Below are positions 16,111-24,835 of a stretch of 64,000 nt of DNA, one piece after another (position 1 is the first letter of the stretch; each line of letters begins with the position of its first letter). Origin of the DNA: Hymenobacter persicinus. Its GTDB lineage: Bacteria; Bacteroidota; Bacteroidia; Cytophagales; Hymenobacteraceae. Position numbers and translations under genes: made by a program. Under the pieces are notes generated by a model. It saw only the letters and a program-made list of their open reading frames with translations, searched no databases and was not told the DNA's origin. The stretch covers positions 35,034 through 99,033 of the forward strand of contig NZ_SEWE01000015.1 in the NCBI RefSeq assembly GCF_004167665.1, given 5' to 3'.

Positions 16111-17271
16111 CTATTCGTACACCTTTACCACGAACACGTAATCCTGGAGCTTGCGAATCTGCTTGGGGCGCGAGGTGCCGGTGAGCAGGTTGGTGCGCGG
16201 CACGTTGTAAGCCTGGCTCGGGCCGGCCGCCGACAGCGAATCCACCAGCCGCATCAGGTACGACGACTTGGTGGCAAAGGCCGCACTCTGCATATCCATT
16301 TGCCGGCCGCTGATAATGCCGATCAGGTTGCCCCGCTCGTCGAGTAGCGGCCCGCCGCTGTTGCCGGGGTTCACCGGACTCGAAATCTGGTAGAAAGCCG
16401 TGTCGCCCTCAAAGCCCGAGCGCGCACTCAAGGACCCGTCGTTGAAGACCAGGTCTTCGCGGGGGTAGCCCAGCGTGTACACCTTCTCGCCCAGGTCGGC
16501 CGAGCCGCGCTTAAACGAGTAGGGCAGGCGGCCAAAGCCACTGAACTTGCGGTCCTTGATGCGCAGGATGGCCAGGTCGCGGGCTACGTCAGTAAACACA
16601 GTTTCGGCGCGGTAGCGCTGCCGGTCCCGGCTTTCGATGAGCAGCGAGTCGGCACCCTGAATAACGTGGTAGCTCGTTACGAGGTAGCCGTCGGCGGTGA
16701 GGGCGAAACCTGTGCCGCTGAACTTGCCGGGGTTCAGGTCCACGGCCGGCTTGGCCCCGTCGACCTGCTTAATGGCTTTGTTCATGGCGCGCTGGTTGCG
16801 CTTGATGCGCTCCACTTCGCGGCGCAGTACGGTGTAGCCGTAGAGCGAGGGCCGCTGGGCTGCCCGCCACCACTCCAGTCCCAGCAAGGTGGTAAATACG
16901 GCCATCACGGCGACCGAGGCGGCCACCATCATCGTGGCGCGGTGGGCGCCCCAGAACTCGCGCAGTTTGCGCTCAATCGGCGAAATGTAGACCTGCGGCA
17001 TGGTCGGCACGCCGGTTTCCAGGGTGTCGCCTTCCAGTTCCACGGCCGCTTCCGCATCCATGGCGGCCTGCACCGCGTGCAGCTTGCGCCGGGTGCTGAG
17101 CCGCTGGCCGTAAGCGTGGAGCGTAGTGGTCAGGGCCGTAAAGTCGGCGTACTGCTGCGCAAAATCTGGGTCGGCCGCCAAGCGGCGCTCCAGATCAGCC
17201 CGCTCCTGCGCCGGCAGCTCCCCGTTGCGGTGAGCTTCGAATAAGGCGTAATAGTCAGCTTCCGTTTTCAT
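16111..17271 (-). CDS. Membrane-anchored anti-sigma-like domain fused to trypsin-like serine protease
   Basis: This 386-residue protein has three parts. Residues 1-105 are charged and helical (NGELPAQERADLERRLAADP), resembling the N-terminal domain of Bacteroidota anti-sigma factors. One membrane helix spans about 112-134 (MMVAASVAVMAVFTTLLG). Residues 180-345 are a chymotrypsin-fold protease with the triad His202 (VTSYHVIQG), Asp232 (ARDLAIL) and Ser305 (NPGNSGGPL). With basic residues before the helix, the N-terminus should be cytoplasmic and the protease periplasmic. No PDZ domain is visible. It lies 24 bp downstream of an ECF sigma gene, so it is probably its partner. It may sense envelope state (inference). 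Confidence 0.88.
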   Translation of the reverse strand: MKTEADYYALFEAHRNGELPAQERADLERRLAADPDFAQQYADFTALTTTLHAYGQRLSTRRKLHAVQAAMDAEAAVELEGDTLETGVPTMPQVYISPIERKLREFWGAHRATMMVAASVAVMAVFTTLLGLEWWRAAQRPSLYGYTVLRREVERIKRNQRAMNKAIKQVDGAKPAVDLNPGKFSGTGFALTADGYLVTSYHVIQGADSLLIESRDRQRYRAETVFTDVARDLAILRIKDRKFSGFGRLPYSFKRGSADLGEKVYTLGYPREDLVFNDGSLSARSGFEGDTAFYQISSPVNPGNSGGPLLDERGNLIGIISGRQMDMQSAAFATKSSYLMRLVDSLSAAGPSQAYNVPRTNLLTGTSRPKQIRKLQDYVFVVKVYE

Positions 17272-17295
17272 AGTTGTAAAGCGACTAAGTGGGAC

Positions 17296-17883
17296 TTAAA
17301 ACGACTCTTCTTCCTTGTAATGAGAGAAAAACAGCTTTTTCAGGCGCACCAGGCACTTGTATTTCTGATTCTTGGCGTTGTCGGGGTTGGTGTAGCCAAA
17401 CTCCGCCGTGAGTTGCTGCATGGACTTGTCCAGCAGGTAAAAACCTTCCAAAAGCGAGCGGCACGGCTCCCCGATGCGGTCCAGCGCCTCGCCCATGAGG
17501 GCAAACTGCTGGTCACGCTCCTCGGCCGCCGCCAGATCGGCTTCGGCGCCGGTTTCGAGGAAGGGCTCGTGGTCATCGAGGCGGCCGCCGAAACGGGTTT
17601 TCTCGGTGAGTCGCTTCAGCCACAACCGGCGGCACACGGCGTAGAGGTAAGTTTTGATCTGGCAGCTAAGCTCCAGGGAGCCGTCGCGCACTTTCTCGTA
17701 AAACACCATCACGCCCTCCTGATACACATCCTTGGCTTCGTCGTCGGTGCCGCTGTTTTGCAGCACGTAGTGCGAAATCATGGGGTAATGCAGGCGGTAA
17801 AGCTGTGCCAGCGCCCGGTCGTCGCCGCGGCGGATAGCCGCCACAAACTCTTCATCGGTGTAGGAAGGAACGCCCTTGCCCAT
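17296..17883 (-). CDS. ECF-type RNA polymerase sigma factor
   Basis: This 195-residue protein contains region 2 (YRLHYPMISHYVLQNSGTDDEAKDVYQEGVMVFYEKV, with the DEAKDVYQE core) and region 4 (about 125-185, EPCRSLLEGFYLLDKSMQQLTAEFGYTN, then KNQKYKCLVRLKKLF). It is cytoplasmic and directs transcription of an unknown regulon. The next gene on the same strand encodes a membrane anti-sigma-like protein with a periplasmic protease domain, which is its likely regulator. The divergent neighbour at 18019 is a small Thr-rich lipoprotein and could be a target. Confidence 0.92.
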   Translation of the reverse strand: MGKGVPSYTDEEFVAAIRRGDDRALAQLYRLHYPMISHYVLQNSGTDDEAKDVYQEGVMVFYEKVRDGSLELSCQIKTYLYAVCRRLWLKRLTEKTRFGGRLDDHEPFLETGAEADLAAAEERDQQFALMGEALDRIGEPCRSLLEGFYLLDKSMQQLTAEFGYTNPDNAKNQKYKCLVRLKKLFFSHYKEEESF

Positions 17884-18018
17884 TCGCTTTGCTCTTTAAT
17901 ACAGAAGTGAGAGTTGGGTAACCCGGAAAAAATATTTTTTCTGCCCGCGGGTTACCTTCTGGAAAAGCCGGTATGAACGGCGTTTTTCAGACAAACTTTT
18001 TCAAACGTAACACCAAAA

Positions 18019-18264
18019 ATGAAGAATCTCCTGAAGGTTTCCGCTCTTGCTTTCGTATTCGCTGCTGCTCTGACTTCGTGCGAGTCGAAGACCGCTACCA
18101 CGGAAACCACCGTTACTGAGCCTACCACCGTTGAGACCACCGTTCCTGCTACGACGGACTCGACCGCTACCACCACGACGGTAGCTACGGATTCGGCTGC
18201 TCCAGCTGCTGCTCCCGCTGCAGAAGGTGCCACGACCACCACGACGACCACCGAAACCAAGTAA
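18019..18264 (+). CDS. Small Thr-rich lipoprotein (81 aa)
   Basis: The protein begins MKNLLKVSALAFVFAAALTS followed by Cys21, a clear signal peptidase II lipobox (LTSC). After it comes a low-complexity tail of Thr, Glu, Val and Ala repeats (TTETTVTEPTTVETT, TTTTVATDSAAPAAAP). This looks like a surface tether or spacer without a folded domain. It is divergent from the ECF sigma factor gene, 135 bp apart, so it may be in the ECF regulon. A strong hairpin follows. Function unknown. Confidence 0.8.
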   Translation: MKNLLKVSALAFVFAAALTSCESKTATTETTVTEPTTVETTVPATTDSTATTTTVATDSAAPAAAPAAEGATTTTTTTETK

Positions 18265-18298
18265 TTATTGGCCAGCGCCTGCTGGCACGTAATGCTGT

Positions 18299-18340
18299 AA
18301 CGGCCCGGCTTCCTGTTAGGATGCCGGGCCGTTATCTTTT
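18299..18340 (+). terminator. Terminator after Thr-rich lipoprotein gene
   Basis: AACGGCCCGGC (18299-18309) pairs with GCCGGGCCGTT (18323-18333); ATCTTTT follows. Confidence 0.75.
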
Positions 18341-18863
18341 CCGGGCGGCCAGGGAAAAGGTAAAAGTTTTATTAAAAATATAATTTCAAAAGTGCAATAT
18401 TTGCCGGGCTTTTCCCCATTGAAGCCAAGCTGTCCTATACCGCTACTTTCCCAATTCGTCCCACCAGTGTACTTACCTTCCTTGCCTTCCACGGATGCCG
18501 ATGCTTTGGCGGCCGGGGCGCCTTCGTCGTTGCCCACGCCTGAGCCACCCGCTACGCCCGACTGCCCGGCCGTTTACGCCGTGGGCGAGTACCGGGTCGG
18601 GGATGCGGAGGACGAACTGCTCAACGGCCACCCGGATATCCGCTACTAGCGGCGGCCAACGCCTCTCCTGTCGCATCAGCCCGGCCGGCCTCAGCCGCAA
18701 CGGGGGAAGAAATAAACTGACCCCGCCACGCGTTAGGCCCTGGCCGGGCAAGCTCCACCGCACCCGTTGGGAATGGATTGTCGTATCAGGAGGGAGCCGG
18801 TGGGAGAAAGAGTCACCGCCGGGGGGCTAGACTCCGCGTCATTTTACTTTTTGCTTTCAGGTC
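18341..18863. other. Intergenic region, possibly holding a small gene
   Basis: 523 bp between the terminator and the PorT-like gene. The first 60 bases are AT-rich, a plausible promoter. An open frame from GTG 18392 to 18649 (85 codons) is Pro-rich at its start and acidic at its end (YRVGDAEDELLNGHPDIRY); it might be a real small protein but has no recognisable domain. The last 30 bases before 18864 contain TTACTTTTTG, similar to other -7 boxes here. Confidence 0.4.
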
Positions 18864-19481
18864 ATGAAACGTCTTGCGCTACTTCTGCTCGGGCTGGGTT
18901 TCACGCAGCTTGCCCACGCCCAACTCGGGGTCAAAGCCGGCATCAACGCGGCCGTGCTGGACGGCAAAATCAACCAGCGTACCGACTACAAGGTCTACTA
19001 CCACGCGGGTTTGTTCTACGAAATTCCGGTTGTCGGACCGGTTTCGGTGCAGCCGGAGCTGCTGTATTCCCTGCAGGGTACCGAAACCAAGTCGGACTTT
19101 GAAAACTACGATACCAAGCTTCACTACCTAACCTTGCCGCTGCTGGCCAAGGTGCACGTTGGGCCGCTGTTTGTGGAAGGCGGGCCGCAGTTTGGCGTGC
19201 TGCTGACGGCCCGCGACGCGGGCACGATGCTGGTATCGGCGCCAGGCACCACGGCCCAGTATGGCAGCACCAGCCGGCAGGTGGAGGACAACTATAAAAA
19301 AGGAGACTTCAGCCTCTGCGCCGGGGCAGGCGTGAAGCTCGGGGGCTTTCTGGTTGGAGGCCGTTTCAACGCCGGCATCAACGACATCAACGACGTGAAA
19401 AATGTGAGCGGCGTGAATGACCCGAAGCTGCACAACCGGGTGTTTCAGGCCTACGTGGCCGTGCAGCTCGGCGGCCGGTAG
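18864..19481 (+). CDS. PorT-family outer membrane beta-barrel protein
   Basis: This 205-residue protein has a signal peptide (MKRLALLLLGLGFTQLAHA, cleavage before QLG) and an outer membrane beta-barrel that starts with the typical LGVKAGINAAVLDG and ends with a C-terminal strand VFQAYVAVQLGGR. Repeated strand-turn patterns (HAGLFYEIPVVGPVSVQPELLYSLQG, YLTLPLLAKVHVGPLFVEGGPQFGVLL) match the eight-stranded PorT-like barrels of Bacteroidota. Role unknown; such barrels are often small structural or adhesion proteins. It is convergent with mcrC, 7 bp apart. Confidence 0.88.
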   Translation: MKRLALLLLGLGFTQLAHAQLGVKAGINAAVLDGKINQRTDYKVYYHAGLFYEIPVVGPVSVQPELLYSLQGTETKSDFENYDTKLHYLTLPLLAKVHVGPLFVEGGPQFGVLLTARDAGTMLVSAPGTTAQYGSTSRQVEDNYKKGDFSLCAGAGVKLGGFLVGGRFNAGINDINDVKNVSGVNDPKLHNRVFQAYVAVQLGGR

Positions 19482-19488
19482 CAGCGCG

Positions 19489-20535
19489 TCAGGTTGGGTT
19501 CCCCTCAATCAGGGCCAGTAGCGCCGCCGCAATGCCGGGCCAAGGCTGGTTCAGATCCAGGGTCACGACGCGGACGGGGTGAGGGCCGAGCGTGTAGCGC
19601 ACGTCCACGGCCTGGGCGGCGGCAGGGTACAGCAGGATGCCCTGAAGCTGCTGGCCGGGCTGAGTCGGTTGGTTTTGCAGGTAGGCGTAAAGCTGGTAGA
19701 GGTGGGGCGAAATCAGCTTCTGTTGGTCGTAGCGCGGGCGCAGGGCGGCGGCGTAGTACTTCGTGTCGAGGATAATTTTGCGCTCAGCTGATTCGAGCGT
19801 CGTGTCCGTAATCATGGCTGGTAGCAATGCCAGGTCGGCTGCGGAATCGGCGGCGGCCTGCCAAGCAATGGTTTCGGACAGCACCCGGTAGCGGCGCTGC
19901 TCGTGCCGGTAAAAGTTGCGCACGAAAGCCTCAAACAGCTGAGCCATCAGTCGTTCGTCCCGGCGAAAGTCGCGGAAGCGGGTGTGGCCGCCCGCTTCGG
20001 CCGTGGGCAAGGCACTGTGGTAAATCAACTCGCACACGTTCAGCAAAAAAGCCTGGGCACCCGGCAGCCGTAGCCGCCGCATAGCTCGTAGCGCAGTCAA
20101 GGAAAGCGGCGTCGGCACCAGCGCGGCGGGAAAGCGGCGGCGCAGGGCGCGCAGTTCCCGCCGCAGTGAGGCCGGCAGGCTCCGGACGGCGCTCAGCTCC
20201 GCGACGGTGCCCAGCAGCAGCCGGTTGAAGGGCGTGTCGGGACCCAGCTCATCGTAGCGGCAGACGGCCCGGCCCCGGCGTAGCAGGTCGCGGCTGAGGC
20301 TGGGAGCCAGCAGCAGGCGGCCGCGCAGCTCGGGCAGCTCCTGCTGCTGCTCGGTGTAGGCGTTTTCCAGCCCCCGACGCAGCAGCCGATGCGTGCCCGT
20401 GACCAACACGTGGGTGAGCAGGTCCAGGGGGCGGTGAAAGCCGGTGGCCTCCGTGGTAAGCAGCGCGTCCTGCTCGGGCAGGCGGTTCCAGGCGTAGCAG
20501 AGCAGGTAATACAGATTCTGGATGGGAATCAGCAT
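19489..20535 (-). CDS. mcrC: McrC-like 5-methylcytosine restriction endonuclease subunit
   Basis: The 348-residue protein begins LIPIQNLYYLLCYAWNRL, the characteristic opening of McrC proteins. The C-terminal half carries a PD-(D/E)xK-type nuclease core, with MITDTTLES followed by IILDTKYYA supplying Asp and the Asp-x-Lys pair. McrC binds the McrB ring, stimulates its nucleotide hydrolysis and provides the nuclease that cuts modified DNA. The gene is 10 bp downstream of mcrB on the same strand, so the two form an operon. No methyltransferase gene is adjacent, as expected for a modification-dependent (type IV) system. Confidence 0.9.
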   Translation of the reverse strand: MLIPIQNLYYLLCYAWNRLPEQDALLTTEATGFHRPLDLLTHVLVTGTHRLLRRGLENAYTEQQQELPELRGRLLLAPSLSRDLLRRGRAVCRYDELGPDTPFNRLLLGTVAELSAVRSLPASLRRELRALRRRFPAALVPTPLSLTALRAMRRLRLPGAQAFLLNVCELIYHSALPTAEAGGHTRFRDFRRDERLMAQLFEAFVRNFYRHEQRRYRVLSETIAWQAAADSAADLALLPAMITDTTLESAERKIILDTKYYAAALRPRYDQQKLISPHLYQLYAYLQNQPTQPGQQLQGILLYPAAAQAVDVRYTLGPHPVRVVTLDLNQPWPGIAAALLALIEGNPT

Positions 20536-20545
20536 GATGCAGGCT

Positions 20546-21841
20546 TTACTGGCGTAGCAACTGGCGGCGCTGGGCGGCGGCCTTGGCCGGCTGGTCGAGC
20601 CAATACTCCTCCAGCAGCGGCCCGATTTCCTGCTCCAGAATCAAATTCAGCCATTCTTCGGCTTCAGCCGGTTCGGTGGGCGGCTGGCAGAAGTAGCTGT
20701 GGCCAATGCGGAAGTCGGGGCCCAGCTCGGGGTCGTCGGCAATACTCTGGTTCAGCTCCGTGAGCCGGGCCACTAGGCGGCTGATGATGGCCGCGGGTAC
20801 TCCTTGCTTCACCAGAAACTGCTGCAGGGGCAACCCAAACTCGGGCTCCAGGCGCAAAAAGGCGAAGCGGCGGCGCAGGGCGTAGTCGAGTGGGGTCAGG
20901 GACCGGTCGGCGGTGTTCATGGTGCCGATGACGAACAGGTTTTCGGGCACGAAAAAGCGCGGGGCTGCGGCCGGGGAGTAAGGCAGGCGCACGGCGTGGG
21001 CGGGGCCGCGCTTATCGGCTTCGAGCAGCAGCAGGAGCTCCCCGAAGATACGGCTCACATTGCCCCGGTTTATTTCGTCGATGAGCAGAAAATACGGCTT
21101 GTCGGGCTCGCGCTGGGCTTTCTGGCAGATTTCGAGCAGCACGCCGGCCGTGAGGTGGAAGGTGCCGTGGGCATCGGGGCGGAAGCCCTGCACAAAATCC
21201 TCGTAGCTGTAGCTGGGGTGAAACTGCACCAGCTCCACGCGGGCCGCGTCGGTGGCGCCTAGCTCCAGCCAGGCCAGGCGGCGGGCCAGAAACGTTTTGC
21301 CGGTGCCGGGCGGCCCCTGCAGAATCAGGTTGCGGCGCCGGTGCAGGGCCGCCAGCGCCTGATCCAGCTCTTTGCCGGAAGCAAACAGCTCTTGCAGCGC
21401 CGCGGCGCGGGAGTAGGGTTGGGCAGCCGGGGAGTAAGCTGCCAGCGGCTCTTGAGCCTGGGCCTGAACCACCGATTTTGCGGCCGGCTCGCGGTGGGGA
21501 GGACCGGTGTACAACTCCTGCATGGCTTCCTGAGCGGCCACGTCGCCGTCTAGGGTGGGGGAGCTGGCCAGGGTGGGGCGCTTGGTGGCAATGGTGAAGT
21601 CGAGCCGCTCGAGCACCTGATTGGTGGGCGCGCCGGCGGGCAGGGGCCAGGCGGCGTCGGGCTGCTGGGTGGCAAAGCGCCAGGCCTGCTGGGCCACGGC
21701 CCGCGGCGGGTAGCGCCGGCCCCGGTACACGAGGTCGTAGACGGTGCTGGCGGGCACGGCCAGGGCCGTGCGGTCGAGGTGGCGCAGGGCGCGCAGCACC
21801 TGCTCACGGCTGAGTTGGGAAGGGTCGAGGGAGGCCGGCAT
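20546..21841 (-). CDS. mcrB: McrB-like AAA+ NTPase of a type IV restriction system
   Basis: This 431-residue protein has a Walker A GPPGTGKT at residues 176-183, Walker B FLLIDEINRG, and GTMNTADRSL, which includes the NTAD motif tied to GTP use in E. coli McrB. The N-terminal ~75 residues (VYDLVYRGRRYPPRAVAQQA) are not the DUF3578 reader of E. coli McrB. They resemble the small N-terminal domain with a YPPK/R motif found in some other McrB-like and ScoMcrA-like proteins, probably the target-recognition part. A low-complexity linker (85-150) joins it to the AAA+ domain. Partner mcrC follows. It likely targets phage or plasmid DNA with modified bases. Confidence 0.9.
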   Translation of the reverse strand: MPASLDPSQLSREQVLRALRHLDRTALAVPASTVYDLVYRGRRYPPRAVAQQAWRFATQQPDAAWPLPAGAPTNQVLERLDFTIATKRPTLASSPTLDGDVAAQEAMQELYTGPPHREPAAKSVVQAQAQEPLAAYSPAAQPYSRAAALQELFASGKELDQALAALHRRRNLILQGPPGTGKTFLARRLAWLELGATDAARVELVQFHPSYSYEDFVQGFRPDAHGTFHLTAGVLLEICQKAQREPDKPYFLLIDEINRGNVSRIFGELLLLLEADKRGPAHAVRLPYSPAAAPRFFVPENLFVIGTMNTADRSLTPLDYALRRRFAFLRLEPEFGLPLQQFLVKQGVPAAIISRLVARLTELNQSIADDPELGPDFRIGHSYFCQPPTEPAEAEEWLNLILEQEIGPLLEEYWLDQPAKAAAQRRQLLRQ

Positions 21842-22263
21842 TCGGTTAAAAGTACGCGCAAAACCCCAGCAGGGTACGCAGAACTCCCGGCAGTACGCAA
21901 GGGCAGGTGAAAAAGCCGCCCGGACGACTGGGGCAGGCAGGGTCGGAGGGGAGAAAAGTTGGGTGCCGAAAATTTATTTAAGTCGGTACTTTGTTTTGCA
22001 TAGTACTATAATATATATTTGTTCAGTTATTCAAGGTTGTCTTAACAACGTCGGAACCGCGGAAAAAGGGCGGTTTCGCCGCCGTAGCCTGCTTTCCCAA
22101 AAAATATAAAATTACTTTTAACCCGCTGCCGGGCAGCTTTTCCCTCCGCTCCGCCATCTATGGCAGCAGGCGGGGAGGCCCACCCGGTAGCCTGGCCGGA
22201 ACCCTCCCTGCCGGCGCCCTACTTCGAACTCCTTACGCTCCTTCTTTCCTTCTTCCCTTCCGT
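21842..22263. other. Divergent intergenic region between mcrB and M1 peptidase
   Basis: 422 bp without a credible gene. The stretch 21975-22110 is strongly AT-rich and carries the promoter candidate at 21990-22021. The remaining 150 bp before 22264 is GC-rich and would be a long untranslated leader. Confidence 0.5.
21990..22021 (+). promoter_or_regulatory. Candidate Bacteroidota promoter (TTTG-N20-TATATTTG)
   Basis: TTTG at 21990-21993 and TATATTTG at 22014-22021 are separated by 20 bases, within the usual spacing for -33 TTTG / -7 TAnnTTTG promoters. It points at the M1 peptidase gene, with a leader of about 235 bases. Confidence 0.55.
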
Positions 22264-24750
22264 ATGAAACGAATTCTTACCGTTGCCGTGTGCGTGCTCA
22301 GCACGGCCGCCATGGCCCAGCAGGGGCCCTCGACCCCGGCCAATCCGGCGCTGAAAATCTACCGCGCTTCGGCCACCAAGGTCAACGACCTGGTGCACAC
22401 CAAGCTCGACGTGCGCTTCGACTACGCCAAGCGCTACCTCTACGGCAAGGAATGGGTGACGCTCAAGCCTCACGGTTACGCCACCGACTCGCTGCGGCTG
22501 GATGCCAAGGGTATGGAAATTAAGTCGGTAGCGCTGATGAACGGGGAGCAGATGCAGCCCCTGAAGTACGACTACTCCGATGCCAACAACCTGCGCATCA
22601 ACCTGGGCAAGTCGATGGCGCCGGGCACGAGCTATATCGTCTACATCGAGTACACGGCCAAGCCCGACGAGCTCAAAGTGCAGGGCAGCGCCGCCATCAG
22701 CGACGCCAAGGGCCTGTACTTCATCAACCCCGACAGCGCCGTGAAGGGCAAGCCGGTGCAGATCTGGACCCAGGGCGAAACCGAGGGCTCCTCGGCCTGG
22801 TTTCCGACCATTGACCGGCCCAACCAGAAAACGACCTCCGAAATCAGCATGACCGTGCCCAGCAAGTACGTGACGCTGAGCAACGGCCGCCTCGACTCCC
22901 AGAAGCCCGCCGGCGCGGGCCTGCGCACCGACACCTGGAAAATGGAGCTGCCCCACGCGCCCTACCTGTTTATGATGGCCGTCGGCGACTTTAAAGTGTA
23001 TAAGGACACTTGGCGCGGCAAGGAGGTGAGCTACTACCTCGAGCCTAAGTACGCGCCCTACGCCAAGCAGATTTTCGGCAACACGCCCGACATGCTGGAG
23101 TTTTTCTCCAACCGCCTCGGCGTGGAGTATCCGTGGAATAAGTACGCCCAGATTGTGGTGCGCGACTACGTGAGCGGGGCCATGGAAAACACCTCGGCCA
23201 CCCTGCACGGCGACTTCGTGCAGATGACCGATAAGCAGCTTCCCGACCGGGAGTATCAGAATGAGTCCGTTATTGCCCACGAGCTGTTTCACCAGTGGTT
23301 CGGCGACTACGTGACGGCCGAAAGCTGGAGCAACCTGACCGTGAACGAGTCGATGGCCGACTTCTCCGAGGGGCTCTACGCCGAGCACAAGTACGGCGCC
23401 GACGCGGCCGATTCGCATAAGCACCGCAACCTGCGCAACTACCTGCGCAGCCCCGCCGATGCCCAGAAGTACCTCGTGCGCTTCAACTACGCCGACAAGG
23501 AGGACATGTTTGACCTGGTGAGCTACCAGAAGGGCGGCGCCATTCTGGAGATGCTGCGCACCTACCTCGGCGACGACGTGTTCTTCGCCGGCCTGCAGAA
23601 ATATCTCAAGGATAATGCCCTCGGCAACGGCGAGGCCCACCAGATGCGTCTGGCCATGGAAGCCGTGTCGGGCAAGGACCTGAACTGGTTCTACAACCAG
23701 TGGTACTATGGCGCCGGCCATCCGGTGGTCAGTATCGACTATGCCTGGGATGCCGCCAAAAAGGTGCAGTCCGTGACCGTGAAGCAGAACCAGCCCGGCC
23801 AGGTGTTTCAGCTGCCTTTCGCCATCGACTACTGGGTGAACGGCAAGGCCCAGCGCCAGCAGGTGATGATGACCGAAGGCACCCAGACCTTCTCGATGCC
23901 CCTGGCCGCTAAGCCCGACCTGGTGGACGTGGACGCCCAGAAAACCCTGGTGTGGCAGCAGACCGACAACAAGCCCCTGGCTTCGTTTGCCTACCAGTAC
24001 GCCCACGCCCCGCTCTACGTAGCCCGGCGTGAGGCCCTGCTGGCCGCCGATGCCAAGCAAACCACCGACCCGGCCGCGCTGAAGCTGCTCGTGTCGGGCC
24101 TAAGCGACAAGTTCAACAACCTGCGCATGGTATCGGCCGAGCGACTCAAGCTCGACGACAAAGGCGTGGCCAAAGTGGCGGCCCCGGCCCTGCGCAAACA
24201 GGCCGCGGCCGAGAAAGACGTGCACGCGCTGGCCATGGAGCTGACGGCCCTGGCCAAGCTTAAGGATAAGAAGGACGAGAAGCTCTTCACCCAGCAGCTG
24301 GCTTCGAATCCGTCGTATGCCGTGCAGGCCGCGGCTCTGCAGGCGCTGGCGGCCGTGAACCCGAAAGCGGCGCTGCCCAAGGCTCAGGCGCTGGAAAGCA
24401 CCGACCAGCCCAGCCTGAGCCAGGCCGTGGTGGGCGTGTACGCCAAAAGCGGCGGCGCCGCCCAGTGGAACTACGTTCGGGACCGGTTCGACGCGGCCCA
24501 GGGCCAGAACAAGTTTGCCTACTTTGAAGGCATGGGCACCATGCTCGGCCGCCTCGACGACCCCAAGGCTTTTGCCGAAGACGTGGAGCGCATCAAGTCC
24601 CTGGCCGTTACCTATAAGCGCTACGGAGTCGACCAGCCCGCCATCGGCATGATTCAGGCCGCGGTGGAAAGCCAGAAAGGCAGTGCCAACGCCGCCGCCA
24701 ACCAGGCCACCGCGGAAAAAGCCGTAGCCGAAATTCAGGCGGCCAAGTAA
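22264..24750 (+). CDS. M1 family aminopeptidase
   Basis: This 828-residue protein has a signal peptide (MKRILTVAVCVLSTAAMA, then QQGP). The M1 fold is clear: the exopeptidase motif GAMEN at about residues 305-309, the zinc site HELFHQWFGD (His339) and the downstream Glu in NLTVNESMADF (about 361). The C-terminal 250 residues are helical with HEAT-like Ala/Leu/Lys repeats. It is probably periplasmic and trims peptides from the N-terminus. It is monocistronic: its own promoter lies upstream and a perfect terminator downstream. Confidence 0.95.
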   Translation: MKRILTVAVCVLSTAAMAQQGPSTPANPALKIYRASATKVNDLVHTKLDVRFDYAKRYLYGKEWVTLKPHGYATDSLRLDAKGMEIKSVALMNGEQMQPLKYDYSDANNLRINLGKSMAPGTSYIVYIEYTAKPDELKVQGSAAISDAKGLYFINPDSAVKGKPVQIWTQGETEGSSAWFPTIDRPNQKTTSEISMTVPSKYVTLSNGRLDSQKPAGAGLRTDTWKMELPHAPYLFMMAVGDFKVYKDTWRGKEVSYYLEPKYAPYAKQIFGNTPDMLEFFSNRLGVEYPWNKYAQIVVRDYVSGAMENTSATLHGDFVQMTDKQLPDREYQNESVIAHELFHQWFGDYVTAESWSNLTVNESMADFSEGLYAEHKYGADAADSHKHRNLRNYLRSPADAQKYLVRFNYADKEDMFDLVSYQKGGAILEMLRTYLGDDVFFAGLQKYLKDNALGNGEAHQMRLAMEAVSGKDLNWFYNQWYYGAGHPVVSIDYAWDAAKKVQSVTVKQNQPGQVFQLPFAIDYWVNGKAQRQQVMMTEGTQTFSMPLAAKPDLVDVDAQKTLVWQQTDNKPLASFAYQYAHAPLYVARREALLAADAKQTTDPAALKLLVSGLSDKFNNLRMVSAERLKLDDKGVAKVAAPALRKQAAAEKDVHALAMELTALAKLKDKKDEKLFTQQLASNPSYAVQAAALQALAAVNPKAALPKAQALESTDQPSLSQAVVGVYAKSGGAAQWNYVRDRFDAAQGQNKFAYFEGMGTMLGRLDDPKAFAEDVERIKSLAVTYKRYGVDQPAIGMIQAAVESQKGSANAAANQATAEKAVAEIQAAK

Positions 24751-24773
24751 GGCTGGCGAGTTACGCTGACTTT

Positions 24774-24819
24774 CAAGCAAAAGGCCCCGTCAACGCAAGT
24801 TGACGGGGCCTTTTGCTTG
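24774..24819 (+). terminator. Bidirectional terminator after M1 peptidase gene
   Basis: A perfect inverted repeat of about 21 bases per arm with a 4-base loop GCAA, core AAAAGGCCCCGTC / GACGGGGCCTTTT. T-runs on both strands suit it to end both the M1 gene and the small minus-strand gene at 24836. Confidence 0.85.
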
Positions 24820-24835
24820 ATTCAAATACTGTTAA

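Noticed and set aside
22219..24060. 613-codon minus-strand frame opposite the M1 peptidase
   Set aside because: Antisense shadow of a strongly conserved gene; His/Gly/Val-rich without domains.
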